Below are positions 1-5,684 of a stretch of DNA of 5,684 nucleotides, in pieces; the first letter of the stretch is position 1; the number at the start of each line of letters is the position of its first letter. The stretch lies in contig JAGABO010000181.1 in assembly GCA_017614655.1 (NCBI GenBank), forward strand, positions 1-5,684, read 5' to 3'. The notes below the pieces were generated by a model. That model was not told the DNA's origin, did not search any database, and saw only the letters and a list, made by a program, of their open reading frames with translations. Position numbers and translations under genes: made by a program. This DNA is from Treponema sp. Its GTDB lineage: Bacteria > Spirochaetota > Spirochaetia > Treponematales > Treponemataceae.

Positions 1-1
1 G

Positions 2-538
2 AAGGAACTTAATTCAGCTCAGTTTGAAAACTTTTCATCTACAAAAATCCTTCTGTTTTTAATTATGATTCTGATTGTACTTGTTGCAACTGTAAATATA
101 AGCTCAGCTCTTGTAATGATTGTTATGGAACGTTCCCGCGAAATCGGAATCTTAAAGACTATGGGAGCATCTTCTTCCGGAATCCGTGCAGCCTTTATAA
201 TTACCGGAGGAGCAGCAGGTTTTGCAGGTATTCTTACAGGTATACCGCTCGGTCTTCTTGCTGCAGTTAACATCAACTCGATTATACCTGCATTCGAAAA
301 ACTTTTGAATTTTATTTCCATGGCTTTCCATTTTCTTTTTGAAGGCGGTTCATCATCCTACGAGACTTTCCGTCTTCTGGATCCTGCTTTTTATATTCAG
401 AAAATTGATATTCACATTCCTTTCCCTGAACTTTTTCTGATTGCACTTTCTGCCGTGCTTTTGTCACTTCTTGTGTCAATTATCCCTTCCGGAAGGGCCG
501 GTCGCGAAAAAATAATGGATACTTTGCGGAAAAACTGA
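2..538 (+). CDS. LolC/LolE-family ABC transporter permease, C-terminal part (5' end outside window)
   Basis: This is the C-terminal 178 residues of an inner-membrane permease of the LolC/LolE (FtsX-like) family. In the Lol system such permeases work with a LolD ATPase to release lipoproteins from the inner membrane; the same family also includes general MacB-like exporters. The frame is open to the window's left edge, so the start lies upstream. Visible are a hydrophobic helix at about residues 16-40, then the family signature ERSREIGILKTMGAS (43-57), which is the cytoplasmic coupling segment. A second helix region follows at about 60-90. Next comes a short loop with LLDPAFYIQKIDIHIPF, closely resembling the 'LDPxxYxIxxxPVxx' stretch of LolC/LolE, and a last helix at about 144-161 before the basic tail PSGRAGREKIMDTLRKN. 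The partner ATPase is not in the window. The LolC/E family is well supported; the actual cargo is not known from sequence. Confidence 0.85.
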   Translation, partial: KELNSAQFENFSSTKILLFLIMILIVLVATVNISSALVMIVMERSREIGILKTMGASSSGIRAAFIITGGAAGFAGILTGIPLGLLAAVNINSIIPAFEKLLNFISMAFHFLFEGGSSSYETFRLLDPAFYIQKIDIHIPFPELFLIALSAVLLSLLVSIIPSGRAGREKIMDTLRKN

Positions 539-552
539 TTTTGTGTTATAAT
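524..552 (+). promoter_or_regulatory. Predicted sigma-70 type promoter for the mcsA-mcsB-clpC cluster
   Basis: A perfect TATAAT (547-552) is preceded by an extended -10 TG at 544-545. A partial -35, TTGCGG (524-529), stands exactly 17 bases upstream. The -35 lies inside the last codons of the permease gene. The predicted transcript start is near 558-560, which gives a leader of about 20 bases before the ATG at 579. I see no CtsR-type tandem heptads and no CIRCE element around it, so control by the usual Firmicutes repressors is not supported here. This is a pattern match only. Confidence 0.6.
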
Positions 553-565
553 TAAGGGTGATTAC

Positions 566-570
566 AGGGG
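566..570 (+). promoter_or_regulatory. Ribosome binding site that decides the mcsA-like start
   Basis: AGGGG stands 8 bases before the ATG at 579. An in-frame GTG exists at 558, but it has no good Shine-Dalgarno sequence in front of it and coincides with the predicted transcript start. It would also add seven residues before the conserved McsA N-terminus (MICDxC). The ATG at 579 is therefore preferred. Confidence 0.7.
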
Positions 571-578
571 ATTATTGC

Positions 579-1097
579 ATGATTTGTGATTTTTGCCATG
601 AAAACGAAGCCTCTATATTTCTCGAACAGACTCTTCCGGGCGGAAGCAGGCGTAAGGTCAATATCTGTATGGACTGCGCTCTGGAAAGAGGTATTTCTTC
701 GTCGTCACGGCTTGTTGAAAGTACTGTAATTTCTCTTTTTAAGGAACTGGCACTTGAAGCAAAAAAAATAAATGCAGTTAATTCAAAGATGTGTCCGGTC
801 TGCGGCATGAGCCTCGGTTCAATAAAAAAAACTCTAAAAACCGGATGTCCCGAGTGTTATGCAATATTTAAGGACGAAATAAAACAGCTTCTAAATGACA
901 GGGAATGTTCTGCACCTTATACTGGTTCAATGCCGGCTCGCATTCCGTCTGTTAGGTCTGTTCTTAATGACAGGATAATCCTTAAGAATAAACTTGATGC
1001 AGCTCTTAAAAAAGAAGATTATGAAAAGGCAGCCTTATATCGCGATTATTTGAAGGCGCTGGAAAATACTGCTGTTTCTTCCGGAAGCGGGGAGTGA
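579..1097 (+). CDS. mcsA: McsA-like zinc-binding UVR-motif protein (ClpC/McsB partner)
   Basis: A cytoplasmic protein of 172 residues, close to the usual length of McsA (about 170-185). It has four CxxC pairs: C3/C6, C30/C33, C72/C75 and C90/C93, the arrangement expected for two zinc sites. The C-terminus carries a UVR-type helical hairpin at about 135-162 (LKNKLDAALKKEDYEKAALYR and following), the UvrB/UvrC motif found in McsA. In Bacillus, McsA activates the arginine kinase McsB and helps couple it to ClpC; that role is family knowledge. Here it is the first gene of the cluster. Its stop overlaps the next gene's start by 4 bases (GTGA at 1094-1097), suggesting translational coupling. The start is the ATG at 579, with AGGGG 8 bases upstream; a GTG at 558 is a less likely start. 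It could instead be annotated only as a 'UvrB/UvrC motif-containing protein', but the zinc-finger spacing and neighbours favour McsA. Confidence 0.85.
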   Translation: MICDFCHENEASIFLEQTLPGGSRRKVNICMDCALERGISSSSRLVESTVISLFKELALEAKKINAVNSKMCPVCGMSLGSIKKTLKTGCPECYAIFKDEIKQLLNDRECSAPYTGSMPARIPSVRSVLNDRIILKNKLDAALKKEDYEKAALYRDYLKALENTAVSSGSGE

Positions 1098-2215
1098 GCG
1101 TGAAAACAGGTGAATACTCTGGAGACGCATGGTACACTGCCGCCGGAAAAGATGACGATGTTGTTCTTTCGTCAAAAGTTTCGCTGGTACGTAATCTTGC
1201 TAACTTTCCCTTTCCTTCAAGATTAAGTCCTTCAGAAGATGAACACATTCAGGCTATTGTGCTTGATTCTTTTAACCGCATGGATAATGCCGCTGATTTT
1301 CACACGGTAAAAATTTCTTCACTTGATCCCAACGGTTTTAAAATTATGTGTGAAAGGGGAATTCTTTGCGAAACCGATTCACGCGGTGCACTTATTCTTA
1401 GAAATGACGGCAGGCTTTCCTGCACTGTTAATACAGGTGATCATGTGGTGCTTTCCAGTTTCTCGAGCGGCTCCGATATGGAAAGTGTTGCTGATTTTCT
1501 TTCCGGCATTGATTCAAAACTTCAGGAAAGCATTCAGTTTGCCGCAAGCTGTGACTTCGGTTATCTTAATTCAAGCATATTTGATTCAGGAAGCGGAATG
1601 AAGCTGTCTTTTACGTTTCATTTACCCTGCTTAACTTTTTCCGGAAAAATTCCATCTCTTGTGCGCGATGTAGAAGCCGATAAACTTTCCCTCAAAGGCC
1701 TTTTCGGTGCAGGAGGCGCAACTGTAGTAAGTTTTTCGGGAGGCTCAGGAAGTTCACTGGGATTTTATTACACACTTGAAACTGCTTCTTCTACAGGCGG
1801 AAGCGAAATGGAGCAGCTTTTAAATATTGTTTCGTGGGCAAAAAGAATAACGGACATAGAAAGAACAGAAAGATCAGATTCTGCTGCAAGAATGAACGCA
1901 TATATGAAAAACTTTATTCAGCGAAGTACTGCACTTTCCAAAGCAAGTCTTTTTCTTTCTTTCCGGGAAGCAGTCGAAATTATCAGTGCCGTAAAACTTG
2001 GAAAAGATACGGGACTTCTGGATGGAATAGAAAACTCGGCTCTCCATGCCCTGCTTTACAGAATACAGGACGGACATCTGGGCTATGTCCTTAAAAACGG
2101 TCGGTTTGATTTTGAAAAAGATGTTTCTTCTGAAGCACAGAGAATACAGTGGCTTCGTTCCATGACACTCAGGGAAACATTTGAAGGGATAAGTTCTCCG
2201 GGACTTTCATTATGA
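1094..2215 (+). CDS. mcsB: McsB-family protein (ATP:guanido phosphotransferase fold), predicted catalytically dead
   Basis: An intact 373-residue frame, close to the usual McsB length of about 350-365. Family membership shows in W13 followed by DVVLSSKVSLVRNLANFPFPSR (22-43; McsB: DIVLSSRIRLARN..), N-x-x-DH (113-117), GYLNS (156-160), SGSG (165-168), HLP (176-178), KGLFGAGG (201-208) and the C-terminal block LSFREAVEIISAVKLGKDTGLL. The residues for chemistry are changed: the SRIRLAR arginines are K28 and S30, NEED is NTGD (113-116), the SCPTN active-site loop is SSIFD (160-164), the GEG glutamate is A206, and RDxxRA is SEAQRI (346-351). Canonical McsB phosphorylates protein arginines and acts as a ClpC adaptor; this copy probably keeps only the binding or adaptor role. 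The start is GTG 1094, overlapping the mcsA stop. GTG 1100, with GGGGAG at 1089-1094, is an equally plausible start two codons later. ClpC follows 30 bases after the stop. Family assignment is firm; loss of activity is inferred from a hand alignment. Confidence 0.8.
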   Translation: MSVKTGEYSGDAWYTAAGKDDDVVLSSKVSLVRNLANFPFPSRLSPSEDEHIQAIVLDSFNRMDNAADFHTVKISSLDPNGFKIMCERGILCETDSRGALILRNDGRLSCTVNTGDHVVLSSFSSGSDMESVADFLSGIDSKLQESIQFAASCDFGYLNSSIFDSGSGMKLSFTFHLPCLTFSGKIPSLVRDVEADKLSLKGLFGAGGATVVSFSGGSGSSLGFYYTLETASSTGGSEMEQLLNIVSWAKRITDIERTERSDSAARMNAYMKNFIQRSTALSKASLFLSFREAVEIISAVKLGKDTGLLDGIENSALHALLYRIQDGHLGYVLKNGRFDFEKDVSSEAQRIQWLRSMTLRETFEGISSPGLSL

Positions 2216-2245
2216 ATTTTATCTGGTAATTAAAAGGATGTTTAT

Positions 2246-4789
2246 ATGGTAACAGGATTATCGCCGCGCGCACAGCGCCTTATAGTAGCACTTGCTCCTG
2301 ATGAAGCTTACAAACTGGGAAGCCTTTCTCTTGATCCTGAGCATGTAATACTTGCTCTCCTTAAGTCTGGAGACGGACTCGGATATATTACCTTAAGGAC
2401 ACTGCGCCTGAATGTTCTTACGATGCAGCTTGCAATTGAACAGAGTCTTCCTTCTAAAATTTCTGAACTTGAAGTTTACGATCTTCCTCATTCAGAAAGG
2501 TTAAGGAATGTTCTTGAAGTTGCACAGGGAGAAGCTTCCCGCTTAAAACTTTCTTACATCGGAACGGAACATCTTCTTCTTGCATGTGTAAGTGAACCTT
2601 CTTCCCTGATGCAGAATTATTTTAAGAAAGCAGGCGTTACTTATGAACAGCTTAGAAAAACGGTAGAAGAAGTAGAAAAGAAAGTTCCTTCTTCTGCTGT
2701 AAAAAATGATTCAGATTTTGGCCGTTCAGGAGAAATTCCCCTTATGTCGGACGGAAGCCGTGAACGTGAAAAAAAGAATAAGGGTTCGTTTCTTGCACAA
2801 TACAGCCGTGATCTTACTGCAATTGCAAAAAGCGGCTCTTCTGATCCCGTAATCGGACGTGAAGACGAAACTGCACGTATCATAAGAATCCTGTGCCGCC
2901 GTCAGAAAAACAATCCGGTTCTTGTAGGTGAACCTGGAGTCGGAAAAACTGCTGTTGTAGAAGGACTTGCACTTCGTATTGCTTCAGGTAATGTTCCTTC
3001 TGAACTTTTAGATAAGAAAATACTTAATCTTGATCTTGCAGCTCTTATTGCCGGAACAAAATACCGCGGAGAGTTCGAAGAGAGACTTAAGCGTGTAATG
3101 AAGGAAATCCGCGAAGACGGAAATATAATTCTCTTTGTTGATGAAATCCATACGATTATCGGAGCCGGCGGACCAGAAGGTTCAATGGATGCAAGCAATA
3201 TGTTAAAGCCTGCATTAAGCCGCGGTGAGCTCCAGATGATAGGTGCTACGACAACAAAAGAATTCAGAAAATATTTCGAAAAGGATTCTGCCCTTGTAAG
3301 ACGTTTTCAGAAGGTTAATGTAGAAGAACCCGGAGAAGAGGAAACCGTTAAAATCTTAAAGGGACTTAAAACAAAGTACGAAGAGTTTCATCATGTTTTT
3401 TATGAAGATGGCGTTATCGAAAAAATTGTCAGGCTTTCTTCCCGTTATATAAGTGAACGTTTTCTTCCGGATAAGGCAATCGACATAATGGACGAAACAG
3501 GAGCTGCAAAAAAAGTCTGCGGTGATGAACGTCCTGTTGAACTTATTGAACTGGAAAAAACAATTGCAACTCTTGGTGACGAAAAAAAACGTCTTGTTCA
3601 GGAACAGGATTATGAAAATGCGGCTTTTGTCCGTGATCAGGTTGCAACTCTAAAGAAAAAACTTGATGAACTTAACATGCTCTGGAGGAATTCAACAAGA
3701 GGCGGCGTCAAAAATGTTACGGAGGCAGATATTCTTAAAACCGTTGCTTCCGTTACCGGAATAGACGTCAACGTCCTTGATGAAAACGAAACCGATCGTC
3801 TTGTAAACATGGAAAAAATCATTCATGAAGAAGTTATCGGTCAGGATGAAGCTGTAAGTCTTATCAGTTCTGCCGTAAGAAGAAACAGGGCTGGTGTTTC
3901 TTCTCCGAAGCGCCCGATCGGTTCATTTATATTTCTTGGCCCTACAGGAGTTGGAAAAACTCAGCTTGCAAAATCGCTTGCAAAATTTCTTTTTGGAACG
4001 GAAGAAGCACTTATACGTGTTGATATGAGTGACTTCATGGAAAAACATAATGCTTCCCGTCTTGTAGGTGCTCCTCCGGGATACGTTGGTTTTGAAGAAG
4101 GAGGTTCTCTTACAGAAAAAGTAAGACAGCGTCCTTATTCAGTTGTTCTTCTTGACGAAATAGAAAAAGCTCATTCAGATATTTTTAATCTGCTGCTCCA
4201 GCTTCTGGAAGAGGGTGAACTTTCTGATAACCTTGGACATACAGTTAGCTTCAGAAATACGATTATCCTTATGACAAGTAATGCCGGTGCAAGAAACATT
4301 ATGGCAGAAAACAGACTCGGCTTTTCATCTTCAAAAGAAGGACTTCTTGATTATGGTGACATAAAATCAAGCGCTATGGAAGAACTAAAGCGTATAATGA
4401 CTCCGGAACTTCTTAACCGCGTTGATGATATCGTTGTCTTTAATCCTCTTTCCAAAAAAGAAGTTTCTGCAATTCTTGACCGTCAGCTTGCAGAGTTTGA
4501 ACAGAGACTTTCGGAAAAAGGTATAGGTTTTACGGTAAAGAATAAGGCAAAAACTTATCTTATAGATAACGGCTATAATCCTCCTATGGGTGCCCGCCCT
4601 ATGAGACGCCTTATTGAACGTGAAATCGAAAATCCTGTTTCCATGCTTCTTCTTCAGGAGCGCCCTGCAAGCGGAGATGAAGTCTGTCTTGATTTTGTCC
4701 GGGGTAAACTTTCCTGTAAGATTATAAAAAAGGATGTTCTTCCGGAAACAGACGGTAAACTTCTTCTTTCGGAAAAGGTGAACGGATAG
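2246..4789 (+). CDS. clpC: ClpC-type AAA+ protein unfoldase (Clp protease ATPase subunit)
   Basis: An 847-residue cytoplasmic hexameric unfoldase that feeds proteins to ClpP; the usual ClpC length is 810-850. In order: a Clp N-domain of two repeats (about 1-145) with DPEH and GTEH placing E32 and E108, the positions that match the phosphoarginine-binding E32/E106 of Bacillus ClpC. AAA module 1 has Walker A GEPGVGKT (228-235), Walker B DE (299-300) and an arginine finger near R352/R353. The short M-domain holds a UVR motif at about 451-475 (EQDYENAAFVRDQV). AAA module 2 has Walker A GPTGVGKT (565-572), Walker B DE (637-638), LGF (691-693) as the candidate ClpP-docking loop, an arginine finger candidate R725 and sensor-2 arginine R784 in GARPMRR. 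The short M-domain with a UVR motif separates it from ClpB, and two AAA modules separate it from ClpX. The start is ATG 2246 with AAAAGGA at 2232-2238, 7 bases upstream. It lies 30 bases after the McsB-like gene, so is likely cotranscribed. No ClpP gene is in the window. Confidence 0.95.
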   Translation: MVTGLSPRAQRLIVALAPDEAYKLGSLSLDPEHVILALLKSGDGLGYITLRTLRLNVLTMQLAIEQSLPSKISELEVYDLPHSERLRNVLEVAQGEASRLKLSYIGTEHLLLACVSEPSSLMQNYFKKAGVTYEQLRKTVEEVEKKVPSSAVKNDSDFGRSGEIPLMSDGSREREKKNKGSFLAQYSRDLTAIAKSGSSDPVIGREDETARIIRILCRRQKNNPVLVGEPGVGKTAVVEGLALRIASGNVPSELLDKKILNLDLAALIAGTKYRGEFEERLKRVMKEIREDGNIILFVDEIHTIIGAGGPEGSMDASNMLKPALSRGELQMIGATTTKEFRKYFEKDSALVRRFQKVNVEEPGEEETVKILKGLKTKYEEFHHVFYEDGVIEKIVRLSSRYISERFLPDKAIDIMDETGAAKKVCGDERPVELIELEKTIATLGDEKKRLVQEQDYENAAFVRDQVATLKKKLDELNMLWRNSTRGGVKNVTEADILKTVASVTGIDVNVLDENETDRLVNMEKIIHEEVIGQDEAVSLISSAVRRNRAGVSSPKRPIGSFIFLGPTGVGKTQLAKSLAKFLFGTEEALIRVDMSDFMEKHNASRLVGAPPGYVGFEEGGSLTEKVRQRPYSVVLLDEIEKAHSDIFNLLLQLLEEGELSDNLGHTVSFRNTIILMTSNAGARNIMAENRLGFSSSKEGLLDYGDIKSSAMEELKRIMTPELLNRVDDIVVFNPLSKKEVSAILDRQLAEFEQRLSEKGIGFTVKNKAKTYLIDNGYNPPMGARPMRRLIEREIENPVSMLLLQERPASGDEVCLDFVRGKLSCKIIKKDVLPETDGKLLLSEKVNG

Positions 4790-4813
4790 TGTTTTTGTAA
4801 AAGCTGCTCCGTT
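4781..4813. repeat. Small inverted repeat at the clpC 3' end, overlapping the next promoter
   Basis: AACGGA (4781-4786, just before and into the clpC stop) pairs with TCCGTT (4808-4813) across a 21-base loop. The loop itself contains a short T-run/A-run pairing (4792-4802). No T-tract follows on the + strand (GAAAAAATAAATC instead), so it is not a convincing intrinsic terminator. Its right arm overlaps the -35 element of the downstream promoter. It may be chance. Confidence 0.3.
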
Positions 4814-4840
4814 GAAAAAATAAATCTCTTACTTTATAAT
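4812..4840 (+). promoter_or_regulatory. Near-consensus sigma-70 promoter for the phosphoribosyltransferase gene
   Basis: TTGAAA (4812-4817) and a perfect TATAAT (4835-4840) are separated by exactly 17 bases. The predicted transcript start is near 4847, leaving a leader of about 24 bases with AAGGGGA (4859-4865) and the ATG at 4871. It sits in the only sizeable gap of the window (81 bases). This suggests that the phosphoribosyltransferase, and perhaps the gene after it, is transcribed independently of clpC. Confidence 0.7.
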
Positions 4841-4870
4841 TTTTGAGAGTAAAACTATAAGGGGAATATC

Positions 4871-5485
4871 ATGAAAGAATTTTTACAATATGAAGATGTC
4901 AGAAACAATGCTCTTAAACTTGTTCATAAAATTTACACAGAGGACAATTTTATTCCCGATATAATCTATACATCACTTCGAGGCGGTGCTTACATGGCAA
5001 ACGTTATAAGTGAGTATTATAAAGTTGCCCTTCCTGATCATAAGCCTGTTCTTTATGCCGCCGTTGTTGCAAGAAGTTACACGGATGTTTCAAAGCATGA
5101 TGCAGTACGCATTGACGGCTGGACTTATTCACCGGATTACCTTCGCATGGGTGACAAGGTTATGCTTGTTGATGACATATTTGATTCAGGAAGAACACTT
5201 AACTGTCTTGTTGGTATTCTTCTTGAAAAAGGTGTTCCCCGTGAAAATATCAAGGTTGTGGTTCACGATTACAAGATTTACAAATATAAAGAGCAGGACG
5301 CAATTCAGCCTGATTACTGGTGCCGCAAATTCGAGATTAATTCTCCCGAAGAAAACCGCTGGATTAACTATAACAGCCATGAACTTGTAGGTCTTACTCA
5401 GAATGAACTTGAAGAGATTTATTACAAGCCTTATCCTGAACTCAGGGAAGTTCTTGAGCCGCTCTTTAAAAACAGAAAGGAGTAA
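4871..5485 (+). CDS. Type I phosphoribosyltransferase (hypoxanthine/xanthine-guanine PRTase-like)
   Basis: A 204-residue cytoplasmic protein with the type I PRTase fold signature: the PRPP-binding loop VMLVDDIFDSGRT at 97-109, with the acidic pair D101-D102 and the DSGRT phosphate loop. Earlier, SLRGG (35-39) is the usual loop that holds pyrophosphate. Such enzymes transfer the phosphoribosyl group of PRPP to a base, most often a purine in salvage. The nearest group I recognise is the stand-alone 'hypoxanthine phosphoribosyltransferase-related' family, which carries a C-terminal aromatic segment; here that is PDYWCRKFEINSPEENRW (about 151-168). The base cannot be named from sequence: there is no clear match to the classical Hpt or Gpt hood. 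The start is ATG 4871 with AAGGGGA 5 bases upstream, behind its own promoter. The gap to the next gene is 9 bases. Salvage would suit a host-dependent bacterium, but nothing nearby confirms a purine role. Confidence 0.85.
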   Translation: MKEFLQYEDVRNNALKLVHKIYTEDNFIPDIIYTSLRGGAYMANVISEYYKVALPDHKPVLYAAVVARSYTDVSKHDAVRIDGWTYSPDYLRMGDKVMLVDDIFDSGRTLNCLVGILLEKGVPRENIKVVVHDYKIYKYKEQDAIQPDYWCRKFEINSPEENRWINYNSHELVGLTQNELEEIYYKPYPELREVLEPLFKNRKE

Positions 5486-5494
5486 TCGTTTTAT

Positions 5495-5684
5495 ATGAAG
5501 AAGTTTTCCTTCCTTACGGTTTTAATGATTTTTCTCCTGCACCCGTGTTTTCTTTTTTCAGAAAGTACCATTATTTCTCCGGTGGAAGGAACATTCATGA
5601 ATGTTCAGAGTCTTGTGATAGAACTTGACGACGGCGATGAAGCATATTACAGCCTTTCATATTCAGACCCTGCAGTTTCGGGAC
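5495..5684 (+). CDS. Exported protein of unknown function, N-terminal 63 residues (3' end outside window)
   Basis: The reading frame opens at ATG 5495 and stays open to the window's right edge. AAAGGAG at 5476-5482 is 12 bases upstream, a rather long spacing, but no other in-frame start exists after the stop at 5483. The first 22 residues form a clear signal peptide: two lysines, a hydrophobic core (FSFLTVLMIFLL), and a likely signal peptidase I site after LFS. C18 sits in HPC, a poor lipobox, so a lipoprotein is possible but not favoured. The mature part begins ISPVEGTFMNVQSLVIEL and then YYSLSYSDPAVSG (about 27-63). This resembles the small beta-sandwich module seen at the C-terminus of chitobiase/hexosaminidase-like proteins (YYTxDGSxPxxSG pattern). 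That likeness is my reading and is not secure. It lies 9 bases after the phosphoribosyltransferase gene and may share its transcript. The role is unknown. Confidence 0.8.
   Translation, partial: MKKFSFLTVLMIFLLHPCFLFSESTIISPVEGTFMNVQSLVIELDDGDEAYYSLSYSDPAVSG

Noticed and set aside
484..497. CCCTTCCGGAAGGG considered as a terminator for the permease gene
   Set aside because: The palindrome has no loop, lies within the coding sequence about 40 bases before the stop, and is not followed by a T-tract.
654..662. AAGGTCAAT, resembling half of a CtsR heptad operator
   Set aside because: It lies inside the McsA coding region, is a single imperfect heptad with no tandem partner, and is downstream of the promoter.
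893..975. Short direct repeat AATGACAGG at about 893-901 and 967-975 in the McsA-like gene
   Set aside because: Only nine bases, both in frame in coding sequence (LND-R), consistent with chance and codon use.
1094..2215. Possibility that the McsB-like gene is a decaying pseudogene
   Set aside because: The frame is full length with no stop or frameshift, keeps scaffold motifs and the overlapping start with mcsA, and precedes clpC with a clean spacing; decay would be expected to show damage.
2641..3198. Open frames on the minus strand opposite clpC
   Set aside because: They are shadows of the strongly supported clpC frame, with low-complexity serine-rich translations and no family likeness.
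4825..4848. TCTC...GAGA inverted repeat around the -10 of the downstream promoter
   Set aside because: Only four paired bases across a 16-base loop; too weak to call an operator.

Overview
The window reads as ordinary chromosomal DNA from a host-associated spirochaete, most likely a Treponema-like organism. This is an inference from moderate-to-low GC, treponeme-like protein style and gene order; there is no rRNA or marker gene to prove it. All six genes lie on the + strand and coding density is high. No stretch longer than about 80 bases lacks a gene. I see no tRNA, rRNA, mobile element or CRISPR array.

Layout: (1) Positions 2-538 hold the C-terminal end of a LolC/LolE-type ABC transporter permease, cut by the window edge. 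(2) Positions 579-4789 hold a three-gene cluster that looks like one operon: an McsA-like zinc-finger/UVR protein, an McsB-family (ATP:guanido phosphotransferase fold) protein, and the AAA+ unfoldase ClpC. A good extended -10 promoter overlaps the end of the permease gene. The first two genes overlap by 4 bases and the third follows after 30 bases. (3) After an 81-base gap carrying a near-consensus housekeeping promoter comes a phosphoribosyltransferase gene (4871-5485). (4) The start of an exported protein gene (5495 onward) runs off the end of the window.

The main point of interest is the McsB-family protein. In Firmicutes, McsB phosphorylates arginines on damaged proteins with McsA as activator, and the ClpC N-domain recognises phosphoarginine and feeds the protein to ClpP. 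Here the McsB-like reading frame is intact at full length, but by my hand alignment every signature needed for catalysis is replaced: the phosphate-binding arginines, the NEED glutamates, the active-site cysteine loop, the second catalytic glutamate and the RDxxRA phosphoarginine-sensing motif. McsA keeps all four CxxC pairs and its UVR motif. ClpC keeps both Walker A/B sets, a ClpP-binding loop candidate and the two N-domain glutamates that bind phosphoarginine in Bacillus. The cluster therefore looks like a ClpC adaptor system in which the kinase has become a pseudokinase or scaffold, or has changed chemistry.
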